A DNA stretch of 64,000 bases from Comamonas endophytica (GTDB lineage: Bacteria > Pseudomonadota > Gammaproteobacteria > Burkholderiales > Burkholderiaceae_C). Below, one piece after another: positions 31,049-40,848 of the stretch. The stretch covers positions 558,001-622,000 of the forward strand of contig NZ_CP106881.1 in the NCBI RefSeq assembly GCF_023634805.2, in the 5' to 3' direction. Position 1 is the stretch's first letter. Every line of letters starts with the position of its first letter. The translations under genes were made by a program, and so were the position numbers. A model generated the notes under the pieces. It did no database searches and was not told the DNA's origin. It worked only from the letters and a program-made list of their open reading frames with translations.

Positions 31049-32275
31049 ATGGATGAAGCTGCAATTATCACCCGCGTGTTCACCGAGGTGCAGCAGATCC
31101 CCGCGCCGGCCTGGAACGCGCTGCTGGCGCGGCAGCCCGTGCCCACGCCTTTCATGCGCCATGAGTACTTCGCGGCATTGGAATCGAGCGGCAGCGCGAC
31201 GCTTGCAACCGGCTGGCAGCCCTGCTTCGTCACGCTCTGGGAGGGCGATGCGCTGATTGCCGCCTGCCCGGTGTACGCCAAGAACCACTCCTCGGGCGAA
31301 TACGTCTTTGACTGGGCCTGGGCGCGTGCCTATGCCGAGCATGGCCTCGACTACTACCCCAAGGCGGTGATCGCGGTGCCGTTCACACCCGTGCCGGGCA
31401 CGCGGCTGCTGGCGCGCGATGCCGCCACGCGCGCGCTGCTGGCGCGGACCGTGCGCCGCTGGGTCGAGGCGCAGGATGGCTGGTCTTCCCTGCACGCGCT
31501 GTTCACGGAGGACGCCGATCTGGCCGCCTGCCGCGCCGACGGCTGGATGCAGCGCGGCGGCGTGCAGTTCCATTGGACCAACAGTGCCGCCGATACACGC
31601 CAGCCGCTGCGCGACTTCGAGCACTTCCTGGCGCAGCTGCAGCAGTCCAAGCGCAAGAAGATCCGCCAGGAGCGGCGCAAGGTGGCCGAGGCCGGCGTGG
31701 TGTTCCGCGCGCTGCGCGGCGCCGAGATCGGAACCGAGGACTGGGACTTCTTCTACCGCTGCTACGAGCGCACCTATCTGGAGCATGGCAACGCGCCCTA
31801 CCTGTCGCGCGAATTCTTCGGCGCCATGGCCGCGCAGATGCCGGAGCACTGGCTGCTGTTCATCGCCGAGCACGCAGGCCGGCGCATCGCCGCCAGCCTG
31901 ATCGCGCTCAATGCAGAAGCCGCGGGCGGCCGCGTGGAAGGCAGTGTCGCCTACGGCCGCTACTGGGGGGCGCTCGAGCGCGTCGACTGCCTGCATTTCG
32001 AGGCCTGCTACTACCAGCCCATCGCATGGTGCATCGCGCAGGGCATCGCGCGTTTCGAGGGCGGCGCGCAGGGCGAGCACAAGATGGCGCGGGCGCTGCT
32101 GCCCACGCCCACGGCCAGCGCCCACTGGATTGCCCACCCGGCATTTGCCGATGCCGTGGACCGCTTCCTGGAGCGCGAGGGCAGCGGCGTGCAGGCCTAT
32201 CTGGAGGAACTGCACGCGCACAGCCCGCTGCGTCTGGCGCCGCCGCTTCAGAGCAGCGCAGCGGCGGCTGCCTGA
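31049..32275 (+). CDS. FemAB-like / GNAT-fold protein (DUF482, COG3146)
   Basis: A 408-residue cytosolic protein with two acyltransferase-like halves. The family hallmarks are TPFMRHEYFAALESSG near the N-terminus, YDYKAVIAVPFTPVPG-like sequence (here YYPKAVIAVPFTPVPG), QFHWTN, KRKKIRQERRKV, and the C-terminal FEGGAQGEHKMARALLPTPT block. Annotated in relatives as peptidogalycan biosynthesis or N-acyltransferase-like; the true substrate is not known. The start ATG follows GGGGAGCAGGC. It is divergent from nadE and convergent with the first chemoreceptor gene. Confidence 0.85.
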   Translation: MDEAAIITRVFTEVQQIPAPAWNALLARQPVPTPFMRHEYFAALESSGSATLATGWQPCFVTLWEGDALIAACPVYAKNHSSGEYVFDWAWARAYAEHGLDYYPKAVIAVPFTPVPGTRLLARDAATRALLARTVRRWVEAQDGWSSLHALFTEDADLAACRADGWMQRGGVQFHWTNSAADTRQPLRDFEHFLAQLQQSKRKKIRQERRKVAEAGVVFRALRGAEIGTEDWDFFYRCYERTYLEHGNAPYLSREFFGAMAAQMPEHWLLFIAEHAGRRIAASLIALNAEAAGGRVEGSVAYGRYWGALERVDCLHFEACYYQPIAWCIAQGIARFEGGAQGEHKMARALLPTPTASAHWIAHPAFADAVDRFLEREGSGVQAYLEELHAHSPLRLAPPLQSSAAAAA

Positions 32276-32288
32276 GCTGCGGCCCGGG

Positions 32289-34031
32289 TCAGAAGCTTTC
32301 CCAGTCGTCGCTGGCTTCGGCGCCGCGGGCCTGCGGCGCGCGCGCAATGCGTGGCGCGGGGGCGGCGGGCTTGGGCGCCGGCTTGGGCGCCGGCATGACC
32401 CGCGCGGCCGGGCGTGGCACCGTGGCGCCCGGCGCGACGGCGCCCGGCGCGGCGGGCGCGGCTGCGGGCATGGGCCCGCGCGCCTGCGCGCCCTGGGCCA
32501 ACTGGAACACCGCCACCGCATCGACCAGCTCCTGCGCCTGGCGCTTGAGGCTGTCTGCCGCCGCCGCGCTCTGCTCGACCAGCGCCGCATTCTGCTGCGT
32601 CGCCTGGTCCATCTGCGTGATAGCCTCGCCCACCTGCGCCACGCCCGTGCTCTGCTCGCTGCTGGCGGCGCTGATCTCGCCCATGATGTCGGTGACGCGG
32701 CGGATCGCACTCACCACCTCGGTCATGGTCTCGCCCGCGCGGTCCGCCTGCTGCGTGCCCTGCTCGACGCGCTCGACGCTGGCCGTGATCAGCGCCTTGA
32801 TCTCCTTGGCCGCCTCGGCGCTGCGCTGCGCCAGACTGCGCACCTCGCTGGCCACGACCGCGAAGCCGCGGCCCTGCTCGCCGGCGCGCGCCGCCTCGAC
32901 GGCCGCGTTCAGCGCCAGGATGTTGGTCTGGAAGGCAATGCCGTCGATCACGCCGATGATGTCGGCGATCTTGCGGCTGCTGTCGTTGATGCCCTTCATG
33001 GTGCCGACCACCTGGGCCACGACGTCGCCGCCCTGCACCGCCACCGTGGAGGCATTGAGCGCCAGCTGGTTCGCCTGGCGCGCGTTGTCGGCGTTCTGGC
33101 GCACGGTGGAGCCCAGCTGTTCCATCGAGGCGGCGGTCTGCTCGAGCGCGCTGGCCTGCTCCTCGGTGCGGCCCGACAGGTCGCTGTTGCCCGAGGCGAT
33201 CTGCGCGCTGGCCGTGGCCACGGCCTCGGAGCCGCCGCGCACGTGCGCCACGATGCTGCGCAGGTTGTCCTGCATGCCGGCGAGGCCGCGCAGCATCTGC
33301 GCGGTTTCGTCGTCGCCCTGTGCGTGGATCTCGGAGGTCAGGTCACCCTTGCGGATGGCGTCGGCGACCTCGGCCGCGCGGTGGATCGGGCGCGTGATCG
33401 AGCGCGTGGTCAGCGTCGCCAGCAGCAGGCCCAGCAGCAGGGCCAGTCCGGCGCCCACGGCCAGCGCGATCTGGCTTGCCGTGGCCGAATCGGCCGCGGC
33501 GGCCTGCACCTCGGCCAGCGTCCTGGCGGCGTCATCGGACACGTTGGTCACGGCCCTGAGATAGCTTTGCGCCAGGGGGCGCAGCTGTTCATCCAACGCC
33601 TGCGTGATGTCTTCGCCCTGCGCCTGGCGTTGCTGCAGCTGCGTGCGCAGATCCGAATAGGTCTTGCGTTGCTTGGCGACCTCGGCCATCAGCGCCTGGG
33701 CCTCGCTGTCCTGCGTCATCTCATTGAGCTGCTTCAGGGTCTTGTTGACGAACTCCGTCGAAGCCGCCATGTCCTTGCGCAAAGCCGCCTGATACAGCGG
33801 ATCGCGGCTTTGCATCAGCGACGAGGTGCGCACCCAATTGATATCGATGGACGATGCCCAGCGCTGCGACAGCAGGCTGCGCTGCATTTCCACCGTGGCA
33901 ATGGCCTGGTTGGCATCCTTGAGCACCTCCAGGCGCCATGCGCCCAGGCCGGCAAGGACCGCAGTGATCAACAAAAGCAACGAAAAAGCCAGCGTGAGGC
34001 GGGTGCCGATCTTCAGATGAGCGTAGCGCAT
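32289..34031 (-). CDS. Methyl-accepting chemotaxis protein, receptor 1
   Basis: 580 residues. Membrane span at about 9-31, a periplasmic helical ligand domain of the four-helix-bundle type (about 32-185), second span at about 186-210, HAMP, then the long cytoplasmic signalling coil with the hairpin tip [21 protein letters not shown] Pro/Ala-rich linker leads to a terminal DDWESF, resembling the xWxxF tether that binds CheR/CheB in enterobacteria (NWETF). The start is ATG 34031 ([10 protein letters not shown]). A 746-bp part of the signalling domain is almost identical to receptor 2. Ligand unknown. Confidence 0.92.
   Translation of the reverse strand: MRYAHLKIGTRLTLAFSLLLLITAVLAGLGAWRLEVLKDANQAIATVEMQRSLLSQRWASSIDINWVRTSSLMQSRDPLYQAALRKDMAASTEFVNKTLKQLNEMTQDSEAQALMAEVAKQRKTYSDLRTQLQQRQAQGEDITQALDEQLRPLAQSYLRAVTNVSDDAARTLAEVQAAAADSATASQIALAVGAGLALLLGLLLATLTTRSITRPIHRAAEVADAIRKGDLTSEIHAQGDDETAQMLRGLAGMQDNLRSIVAHVRGGSEAVATASAQIASGNSDLSGRTEEQASALEQTAASMEQLGSTVRQNADNARQANQLALNASTVAVQGGDVVAQVVGTMKGINDSSRKIADIIGVIDGIAFQTNILALNAAVEAARAGEQGRGFAVVASEVRSLAQRSAEAAKEIKALITASVERVEQGTQQADRAGETMTEVVSAIRRVTDIMGEISAASSEQSTGVAQVGEAITQMDQATQQNAALVEQSAAAADSLKRQAQELVDAVAVFQLAQGAQARGPMPAAAPAAPGAVAPGATVPRPAARVMPAPKPAPKPAAPAPRIARAPQARGAEASDDWESF
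32477..33222. repeat. Long direct repeat, left copy (chemoreceptor signalling domain)
   Basis: Matches 35075-35820 at a constant offset of 2598 bp. I found a single difference over 746 bp (C at 32517, T at 35115). Identity stops sharply at both ends, just before the HAMP-proximal region and in the C-terminal linker. Confidence 0.9.
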
Positions 34032-34169
34032 GGTTCCTGTCTCTGTGGAAGCGCCCCGGTATTGCAAAGCAGTCCAGGGACAATGTAATAAAATGTATCA
34101 AGCGCGTGGCGCTGTGTGCAGGTGCCAGGCGCAAAAGCAACGCAAACCGGACCTGCCGGCACAGCGTTT

Positions 34170-34685
34170 TCAGGCGACGGCGGCCTTGAGCAACCCCATG
34201 TCGGCCGAGCTCAGCAGCGCCTCGATGTCCATGACGATCAGCATGCGCTCGTCCACATTGGCAATGCCCTTGATGAAGGCCGCATCGACCTGCGACTGGA
34301 ACTGCGGCGTGGGGCGGATCGCATCCAGCGCCAGATTGACCACGTCGGCCACCGAGTCGACCACTACGCCGAGCACGGTATCGGCGACATTGAGGATGAT
34401 GACGACGGTGAAGGGCGTGTACTCCACGGTCGGGCAGCCGAGCTTCATGCGCAGGTCGACGATGGGCACGATGACGCCACGCAGATCGACCACGCCCTTG
34501 ATGAAATCGGGCGCATGGGCAATGCGCGTGGGGGTTTCATAGGAGCGGATTTCCTGCACGCGCAGGATGTCGATGCCGTACTCCTCCTGGCCCAGCTGGA
34601 AGGTCAGGAATTCGGCGCGTGCCACCTGGGCCGTGGCCTGGCTGCGCGAGCGCTGCGCGCCGGAAGAGGAAAAATTCGAAAGCAT
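34170..34685 (-). CDS. cheW: Chemotaxis coupling protein CheW
   Basis: A 171-residue scaffold linking chemoreceptors to CheA. The CheW fold starts after a Ser/Gln-rich N-terminus of about 25 residues: EFLTFQLGQEEYGIDILRVQEIRSY, RIAHAPDFIKGVVDLRGVIVPIVDLR and VVVDSVADVVNL. The start is ATG 34685, with GGGAGC upstream. It lies between two receptor genes on the same strand, forming a mcp-cheW-mcp array. No cheA is in the window, so the kinase must be elsewhere. Confidence 0.94.
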   Translation of the reverse strand: MLSNFSSSGAQRSRSQATAQVARAEFLTFQLGQEEYGIDILRVQEIRSYETPTRIAHAPDFIKGVVDLRGVIVPIVDLRMKLGCPTVEYTPFTVVIILNVADTVLGVVVDSVADVVNLALDAIRPTPQFQSQVDAAFIKGIANVDERMLIVMDIEALLSSADMGLLKAAVA

Positions 34686-34856
34686 GGGAGCTCCCTGGAA
34701 TGGGGTTCGCCGCGATGCGGCAGTATCTGCATCACCTGCGTGATGGCGTGGAGAAAAGGGCTCGGTGGAAAGCGCCGCGGGCGCCAGCCCAACCGAATTA
34801 CATATTGTCACTAAAACCGGGCGCGGCCGCGCAAAGAACTTTGCGCGGCACGGGCT

Positions 34857-36665
34857 TCAGAAGCTTTCCCACTCGTCTTCCGCGGCCTTGCGTAGCGCGG
34901 GTGCCGGGGCAGCAGGCGCCGGAGCAGGCGGCTGCGCCGCGGGGGCCGGTGCAGCCAGAGGCGCCGCAGCGACCCGCGGGGCGCGCGCCGGGGTCCGTGG
35001 CGCCGCGGGCAGGCCACTGGCACGCGCGCCCAGGCGCTGCGCCGCGGTGGCCGCAGTGTCCATGGACGCAAGCGCGCGCGCCTGCGCGCCCTGGGCCAAC
35101 TGGAACACCGCCACTGCATCGACCAGCTCCTGCGCCTGGCGCTTGAGGCTGTCTGCCGCCGCCGCGCTCTGCTCGACCAGCGCCGCATTCTGCTGCGTCG
35201 CCTGGTCCATCTGCGTGATAGCCTCGCCCACCTGCGCCACGCCCGTGCTCTGCTCGCTGCTGGCGGCGCTGATCTCGCCCATGATGTCGGTGACGCGGCG
35301 GATCGCACTCACCACCTCGGTCATGGTCTCGCCCGCGCGGTCCGCCTGCTGCGTGCCCTGCTCGACGCGCTCGACGCTGGCCGTGATCAGCGCCTTGATC
35401 TCCTTGGCCGCCTCGGCGCTGCGCTGCGCCAGACTGCGCACCTCGCTGGCCACGACCGCGAAGCCGCGGCCCTGCTCGCCGGCGCGCGCCGCCTCGACGG
35501 CCGCGTTCAGCGCCAGGATGTTGGTCTGGAAGGCAATGCCGTCGATCACGCCGATGATGTCGGCGATCTTGCGGCTGCTGTCGTTGATGCCCTTCATGGT
35601 GCCGACCACCTGGGCCACGACGTCGCCGCCCTGCACCGCCACCGTGGAGGCATTGAGCGCCAGCTGGTTCGCCTGGCGCGCGTTGTCGGCGTTCTGGCGC
35701 ACGGTGGAGCCCAGCTGTTCCATCGAGGCGGCGGTCTGCTCGAGCGCGCTGGCCTGCTCCTCGGTGCGGCCCGACAGGTCGCTGTTGCCCGAGGCGATCT
35801 GCGCGCTGGCCGTGGCCACGCCTTCGGCGTTGCTGCGCACGCTGTTGACGGTCTGCGCCAGGCTGCCCTGCATGCGCTGCAGGGCTTCGAGCAGCTCGCC
35901 CATTTCATCGCGGCTGCCCGATTCGATCGACTGCGACAGGTCGCCCTGCGCGATGTGGTTGGCGGCATCGACCGCCTGGCGCACCGGCCGCACCACCGCG
36001 CGCGTCACCAGCGCACCAAAGAAGGCTGCGATCAGCGCGCTCAGCGCCACGCCGGCCGCGAGCCAGATCAGCGCCGTGTCATAGACTTCGGCTGCCGCCT
36101 GCTGGGCGCTCTTGGCGCGCTCGCGGCTCAGCCGGTTGAGCCGGCCGATGGTCTCGGTCAGGGCCGTGAACGCTGCTTCCGAAGCGCCGCTGTAGAGATT
36201 GCTGACGTCATCGCCCAGCAGGGAATCCTGTTCGCCCAGGCTGTAATCCTTGTTCCTGGCGGCCTGCAGCAGGGCCTGGTGGCTGTTCATGTAGTTGTCG
36301 CGCTCCGTGCGGTACTGCGACATCAGCGCGCGTTCCTCCTCGTCATGCTCCGCCGATTCATAGGAACGCTCCGCCGCCTGCACCAGCTCGATGACCGCGG
36401 TCGTACGCGATGCGATGCCCGAGACTTCCTCCAGGCTCTTGGCAGCTGCCACCCCGGCGTCCATGCGCCGCAGGCGGTTCCATTGCACGCGGATATCGCC
36501 AGTGTCGGCCACGCTCTGCAGCGCGTGACCGCCCAGGAAGCGCGTCGTGGCATCGATGTTCTTCATCTGCCACAGCGCCAGGCCACCCACGGCGACCGTC
36601 AGCAGCACCAGCAGAAAAAATCCCAGGCCCAGTTTGACGCCCAGGCGCATATCAGCCAATTTCAT
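34857..36665 (-). CDS. Methyl-accepting chemotaxis protein, receptor 2
   Basis: 602 residues. First span about 8-30 ([20 protein letters not shown]), periplasmic helical sensing region, second span about 190-212, HAMP, signalling coil with the same tip as receptor 1, then an Ala/Pro-rich linker ending DEWESF, again an xWxSF-type tail. The sensory halves of the two receptors differ clearly while 746 bp of signalling sequence is nearly identical. The start is ATG 36665 with GAGAG upstream; ATG 36671 (two codons earlier) is an alternative. Ligand unknown. Confidence 0.92.
   Translation of the reverse strand: MKLADMRLGVKLGLGFFLLVLLTVAVGGLALWQMKNIDATTRFLGGHALQSVADTGDIRVQWNRLRRMDAGVAAAKSLEEVSGIASRTTAVIELVQAAERSYESAEHDEEERALMSQYRTERDNYMNSHQALLQAARNKDYSLGEQDSLLGDDVSNLYSGASEAAFTALTETIGRLNRLSRERAKSAQQAAAEVYDTALIWLAAGVALSALIAAFFGALVTRAVVRPVRQAVDAANHIAQGDLSQSIESGSRDEMGELLEALQRMQGSLAQTVNSVRSNAEGVATASAQIASGNSDLSGRTEEQASALEQTAASMEQLGSTVRQNADNARQANQLALNASTVAVQGGDVVAQVVGTMKGINDSSRKIADIIGVIDGIAFQTNILALNAAVEAARAGEQGRGFAVVASEVRSLAQRSAEAAKEIKALITASVERVEQGTQQADRAGETMTEVVSAIRRVTDIMGEISAASSEQSTGVAQVGEAITQMDQATQQNAALVEQSAAAADSLKRQAQELVDAVAVFQLAQGAQARALASMDTAATAAQRLGARASGLPAAPRTPARAPRVAAAPLAAPAPAAQPPAPAPAAPAPALRKAAEDEWESF
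35075..35820. repeat. Long direct repeat, right copy (chemoreceptor signalling domain)
   Basis: Partner of 32477-33222, one mismatch in 746 bp, same orientation. cheW lies between the two copies, so recombination between them would remove cheW and fuse receptor 2 sensing to receptor 1 output. Confidence 0.9.
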
Positions 36666-36730
36666 GTGCATCTCTCTTTTGTTGAATGCTGCCATCCCTC
36701 CACCCCCGCGCACTGCGCCCGGGGTGCCCC

Positions 36731-36768
36731 AATCAAAACAGCGTGCTGCCATTGCTGGCAACACGCTG
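36731..36768 (-). terminator. Rho-independent terminator after ppa
   Basis: Minus-strand stem CAGCGTG / CACGCTG with an inner TGCC / GGCA helix, followed by TTTTGATT, about 60 nt after the ppa stop and before receptor 2. Confidence 0.85.
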
Positions 36769-36826
36769 TGAACTCAACGCCGGGGACCTGGCCCGGCCCC
36801 CGGCGCAAGGCGCGTGCAACGCGCCA

Positions 36827-37354
36827 TCAGCCCTGGTAGTTGGCGATGCCGTCGGCCACTTCCTTCTTGGCCGCGTCCACGCCCTGCCAGCCCTGGACCT
36901 TGACCCACTTGCCCTTTTCCAGGTCCTTGTAGTGCTCGAAGAAGTGCGAGATCTGCGCCAGCGTGATCTCGGGCAGGTCCTCGATCGATTCGATCTTGGC
37001 GTACTGCGGCAGGATCTTGGCGGTGGGCACGGCCAGCACCTTGCCGTCGATGCCGGCTTCGTCTTCCATCATCAGGATGCCCAGCGCGCGGCAGGGGACG
37101 ACCACGCCCGGGGGCAGCGGGAAGGGGGTCATCACCAGCACGTCCACCGGGTCGCCGTCGCCCGACAGCGTCTGCGGCACGTAGCCGTAGTTGGTGGGGT
37201 AGTGCATGGCGGTGGTCATGAAGCGGTCGACGAAGATCGCGCCCGACTCCTTGTCCACTTCGTATTTCACGGGATCGGCGTTCATCGAGATTTCAACGAC
37301 CACGTTGAAGGTGTCGGGAGCGTTCTTGCCGGGGGAGACTTTGTCGAGGGACAT
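36827..37354 (-). CDS. ppa: Inorganic pyrophosphatase, family I
   Basis: Hydrolyses pyrophosphate released by biosynthesis. The 175-residue product has the signature [17 protein letters not shown] with the metal aspartates, upstream [13 protein letters not shown] and IGVL-type downstream strand. The start is ATG 37354 ([11 protein letters not shown]); the 56-codon upstream extension has no family similarity. It ends with a clear terminator before the receptor 2 gene and is divergent from the Crp/Fnr regulator. Confidence 0.96.
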   Translation of the reverse strand: MSLDKVSPGKNAPDTFNVVVEISMNADPVKYEVDKESGAIFVDRFMTTAMHYPTNYGYVPQTLSGDGDPVDVLVMTPFPLPPGVVVPCRALGILMMEDEAGIDGKVLAVPTAKILPQYAKIESIEDLPEITLAQISHFFEHYKDLEKGKWVKVQGWQGVDAAKKEVADGIANYQG

Positions 37355-37557
37355 GATGGGTAGGGAGTTGAATGGAACGAAGCGCGCGAAGCGGCTTGGC
37401 CGTGATTCTAGGCGCAGCCTCGAAGCCTGCCGGCAAATAGGCCCGCACATGCGGCGGGCACCCGCTGCATTTGCGCCATCAGGGTTTCCCTGCAGCGGCG
37501 AAAACGCGCCGGCATGCGTCAATAGTGCCGTGCCCTTTTACCGCCCCGCCTGCAGCG

Positions 37558-38301
37558 ATGCCCACACCCGTGCCACCGCCCTCCTTCTCGCCGCTGCTGC
37601 CCGAGCATCTTCCCATCCTGCGTTCGGGCCGCTGGTTCCACGGACTGCCCAGGCCGCTGGCGCAGCAGCTCGCGCAGCTGGCGCGCGTGCGGTGCCTCGC
37701 GCCTGGCGAGGCCGTGTTCCGGCGCGGCGATCCGCCGGACGGGTTGCATGCGGTGCTGCGCGGCACGCTGCGCATGTCCGGCGCCGGCACGGGCGCCCGC
37801 GCGCGCGGCACGCTGCTGATGCTGCTGGAGGCGCCGTCATGGTTTGGCGAGCCATCGCTGTTCGACCAGTCCCCGCGTGCACATGACGTGATTGCGGTCC
37901 AGGGCAGCAGCGTGCTGCAGGTGCCGCAGGCGCCGCTGCTGGACTGGCTGCAGCAGCACCCCGAGCACTGGCGGCCGCTGGCGCTGCTGGTGACGCTCAG
38001 GCTGCGCCAGGCCCTGGCCATGCTGGAAGACCAGGCCACGCTGGCCGCGCCCCAGCGGCTCGCGCGCTGGCTGGTGTCGCTGGCGCTGGACCACGGCCAG
38101 CGGCTGGACAGCACGCAGTCGCGCCGCGTGCTGCACCTGTCGCAGGAGCAGCTGGCGCACATGCTGGCGCTGTCGCGCCAGACCACCAACCAGATGCTGC
38201 AGGAGCTGCAGCAGCGCGGCCTGCTGCGCCTGCACCGCGGGCGGCTCGAAATCCTGGATCTGCCCGGCCTGCGCGGCATCGCCCTCGCCGAGCCGCACTG
38301 A
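37558..38301 (+). CDS. Crp/Fnr-family transcriptional regulator
   Basis: 247 residues with a cyclic-nucleotide-binding-like beta-roll (about residues 35-150, GEAVFRRGDPPDGLHAVLRG and WFGEPSLFDQSPRAHD) and a Crp-type helix-turn-helix (LSQEQLAHMLALSRQTTNQML, about 200-220). It lacks the N-terminal cysteine cluster of Fnr, so it is not an oxygen-sensing iron-sulphur protein of that kind. The ATG at 37558 removes a 29-codon Pro/Arg-rich extension. Target genes are unknown; moaA-mobA-moeA lie downstream but there is no direct evidence of control. Confidence 0.88.
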   Translation: MPTPVPPPSFSPLLPEHLPILRSGRWFHGLPRPLAQQLAQLARVRCLAPGEAVFRRGDPPDGLHAVLRGTLRMSGAGTGARARGTLLMLLEAPSWFGEPSLFDQSPRAHDVIAVQGSSVLQVPQAPLLDWLQQHPEHWRPLALLVTLRLRQALAMLEDQATLAAPQRLARWLVSLALDHGQRLDSTQSRRVLHLSQEQLAHMLALSRQTTNQMLQELQQRGLLRLHRGRLEILDLPGLRGIALAEPH

Positions 38302-38394
38302 AGGCGCCCGGGTGCTTGCCTGCCGGGCCATTGTTCGCTAGGGTCGAGGCTGGCGGCAGCCGCACCGCGGCGCCCTGCTCCCGAAGAATCCACG

Positions 38395-38991
38395 ATGCCC
38401 TTGACAGAAATTCCCGGCCGTTCTCCCCAGCACCTGCGCGACGTGCGCTACCGCAGCTTCTCCCGCCCCGATGGCCTCTGGGACATCGAAGGCGAGCTCC
38501 ATGACCGCAAGGCCGTGGACCTGACCCTGCAAGGCAACCGGCGCGTGCCCGCGGGCAAGGCCATCCACCACATGTGGATCCGCGCCACCGTCGACACCTC
38601 GCTGCAGGTGAAAGCCATCGAGGTGGCGATGGACTCGCACCCCCTGGGCCACTGCCCCGAGGCCGCGGCCGCGCTGCAGAAGATGGTCGGCTGCCAGATG
38701 GGCCGCGGCTGGCGCAAGGCGATCCAGGAGCACCTGGGCGGCGTCGCCAGCTGCACCCACCTGCGCGAGCTGCTGTTCAACATGGCGACGGCCGCGTTCC
38801 AGTCGGTGCCGAATGTCTTTGCCAGCGAGGATCCCTCGCAGCCGCCGCGCCATCTGGGCCAGTGCCTGGGCTGGGACTTCAACGGCCCGGGCATCGCCGC
38901 CTACTATCCGCAGTTCGTCCGCTGGCAAGCCCATGCGCGCGCGGCCCGGCCCGAGGATGCGGGCGACGCGGTGGCGAAGCCGGCTTCCTGA
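38395..38991 (+). CDS. DUF2889-family protein
   Basis: 198 residues of the DUF2889 family, common in Burkholderiales and of unknown function. Features seen are the [20 protein letters not shown] opening, [29 protein letters not shown] and [10 protein letters not shown], with His and Cys residues that could bind a metal. No signal peptide or membrane span. It lies 93 nt after the Crp/Fnr gene and 80 nt before moaA. Confidence 0.85.
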   Translation: MPLTEIPGRSPQHLRDVRYRSFSRPDGLWDIEGELHDRKAVDLTLQGNRRVPAGKAIHHMWIRATVDTSLQVKAIEVAMDSHPLGHCPEAAAALQKMVGCQMGRGWRKAIQEHLGGVASCTHLRELLFNMATAAFQSVPNVFASEDPSQPPRHLGQCLGWDFNGPGIAAYYPQFVRWQAHARAARPEDAGDAVAKPAS

Positions 38992-39071
38992 CGCGGCGAC
39001 AGCCCCGGAGCCTGCCCGGGCATGCTTGCGTCCTACGCATGCCCAGCCGGTGCTTGCGGCAAAATGCACCC

Positions 39072-40220
39072 ATGGCTGTACGAGTGATTCCCCTGGTAGA
39101 TCAGCGCACGGCGGCCCTTTCGGCGGCGGTGCCGGCGTTGGCTGCCGCCCCTACCGGCCGGCTGCTGGACCAGCTGGGCCGGCCGCTGCGCGACCTGCGC
39201 ATCAGCGTCACCGACCGCTGCAACTTCCGCTGCCAGTACTGCATGCCCAAGGAAGTCTTCGACAAGGACTACAAATACCTGCCGCACAGCGCACTGCTGA
39301 GCTTCGAGGAGATCACGCGGCTGGCGCGGCTGTTCCTGGCGCATGGCGTGCGCAAGATCCGCCTCACCGGCGGCGAGCCGCTGCTGCGCAAGAACCTGGA
39401 GGCACTGGTGGCGCAACTGGCGGCGCTGCGTACCGCCGAGGGGCTGCCGGCCGATCTGACGCTGACCACCAATGCCTCGCTGCTGGCGCGCAAGGCACGC
39501 GCGCTCAAGGATGCGGGCTTGAACCGGCTCACGGTGAGCCTGGACGCGCTGGACGACAGCGTGTTCCGCCGCATGAACGACGTCGACTTCGGCGTGGCCG
39601 AGGTGCTCGATGGCATCGAGGCTGCGCAGGCCGTGGGCTTCGATCGCATCAAGGTCAACATGGTGGTGCAGCGCGGCACCAACGACGACCAGATCCTGCC
39701 GATGGCGCGCTTTTTCCGCGGCACCGGCGTGGCGCTGCGCTTCATCGAATACATGGATGTGGGTGCCACCAACGGCTGGCGCATGGACCAGGTGCTGCCT
39801 TCGGCGCAGGTGCGCGAGCGCCTGGAATCCGAGTTCTCGCTGGTGCCGCTCGCGCCCGGCAGCCGCGGCGAGACCGCCTCGCGCTGGGGCTACGCCGATG
39901 GTGAGGGCACGCATGACCCGGCGCTGGGCGAGGTCGGCTTCATCAGCAGCGTCACCGAAGCGTTCTGCGGCGACTGCAACCGCGCGCGGCTGTCGACCGA
40001 AGGCAAGCTGTACCTGTGCCTGTTTGCCTCGCAGGGCTGGGACCTGCGCGGCCTGCTGCGCACGGGCGCGAGCGACGCCGAGCTGGCCGCCGCCATCGCG
40101 CCGATATGGCAGCAGCGCAGCGACCAGTACTCGCAGCTGCGCAGCAGCCTGCCCGCGGACATGGCCCCGCCCGGCGCCGCCTCCGGCCGGCGCATCGAGA
40201 TGAGCTATATCGGTGGCTGA
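39072..40220 (+). CDS. moaA: GTP 3',8-cyclase (molybdenum cofactor)
   Basis: Radical-SAM enzyme for the first step of molybdenum cofactor synthesis. The 382-residue product has the N-terminal cluster motif [10 protein letters not shown] (about residues 48-57), [10 protein letters not shown], and the C-terminal cluster cysteines in [18 protein letters not shown] and CLFA. It ends YIGG, the GG tail needed for catalysis. The ATG at 39072 is 6 nt after a CAAAAT hexamer (39060-39065), another start-proximal -10 candidate. It overlaps mobA by 8 bp. Confidence 0.96.
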   Translation: MAVRVIPLVDQRTAALSAAVPALAAAPTGRLLDQLGRPLRDLRISVTDRCNFRCQYCMPKEVFDKDYKYLPHSALLSFEEITRLARLFLAHGVRKIRLTGGEPLLRKNLEALVAQLAALRTAEGLPADLTLTTNASLLARKARALKDAGLNRLTVSLDALDDSVFRRMNDVDFGVAEVLDGIEAAQAVGFDRIKVNMVVQRGTNDDQILPMARFFRGTGVALRFIEYMDVGATNGWRMDQVLPSAQVRERLESEFSLVPLAPGSRGETASRWGYADGEGTHDPALGEVGFISSVTEAFCGDCNRARLSTEGKLYLCLFASQGWDLRGLLRTGASDAELAAAIAPIWQQRSDQYSQLRSSLPADMAPPGAASGRRIEMSYIGG

Positions 40221-40848
40221 AACCCTGGCGCGCGAAGACATCACCGGCCTGGTGCTGGCCGGCGGCCGCGGCACGCGCATGGGCGGCGCCGACAAGGGCC
40301 TGCAGCCTTTTCGCGGCGTCCCGCTGGCGCTGCATGCCCTGCAGCGGCTGGCGCCGCAGGTCGGCGGCTGCATGCTCAATGCCAATCGCAATCTGGCGCA
40401 GTATGCGGCGTTTGGCGTATCCGTTTGGCCAGACAGTCTGGTGGAATATCCCGGCCCGCTGGCCGGCTTCCTGTGCGGCCTTGAACACTGCGGCACGCCC
40501 TGGCTGCTCACGGTGCCCTGCGACACGCCGCTGTTTCCGCATAACCTGGCCGAGCGCCTGGCGCGCGCGGCGGCGGCCGAAGCTGCCGAGATCGTGTTTG
40601 CCGCGGGCGCCGAAACCGATGCCCGGGGCGAGGTGCGCTGGCGCGATCAGCCGGTGTTTTGCCTGCTGCAGGCCGCGCTGGCGCCGAGCCTGCAGCGCTA
40701 TCTGGCCGAAGGCGGACGCAAGATCGACCATTGGGCGCGCATGCACCGCTGCATCAGCGTGGCATTCGATCGGCCCGCGGACGACACGCGTGCGTTTGCC
40801 AATGCCAATACCCTGCAGGAACTGCACGCCCTGGAACACGCCCGATGA
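40213..40848 (+). CDS. mobA: Molybdenum cofactor guanylyltransferase
   Basis: Attaches GMP to molybdopterin to form the MGD cofactor of DMSO-reductase-family enzymes. The 211-residue nucleotidyltransferase has [19 protein letters not shown] at residues 15-33, [14 protein letters not shown] and [13 protein letters not shown] start inside the end of moaA; the stop overlaps the moeA ATG (ATGA). The three genes form a coupled Moco unit and imply nitrate reductase, formate dehydrogenase or similar enzymes elsewhere. Confidence 0.95.
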   Translation: MAETLAREDITGLVLAGGRGTRMGGADKGLQPFRGVPLALHALQRLAPQVGGCMLNANRNLAQYAAFGVSVWPDSLVEYPGPLAGFLCGLEHCGTPWLLTVPCDTPLFPHNLAERLARAAAAEAAEIVFAAGAETDARGEVRWRDQPVFCLLQAALAPSLQRYLAEGGRKIDHWARMHRCISVAFDRPADDTRAFANANTLQELHALEHAR

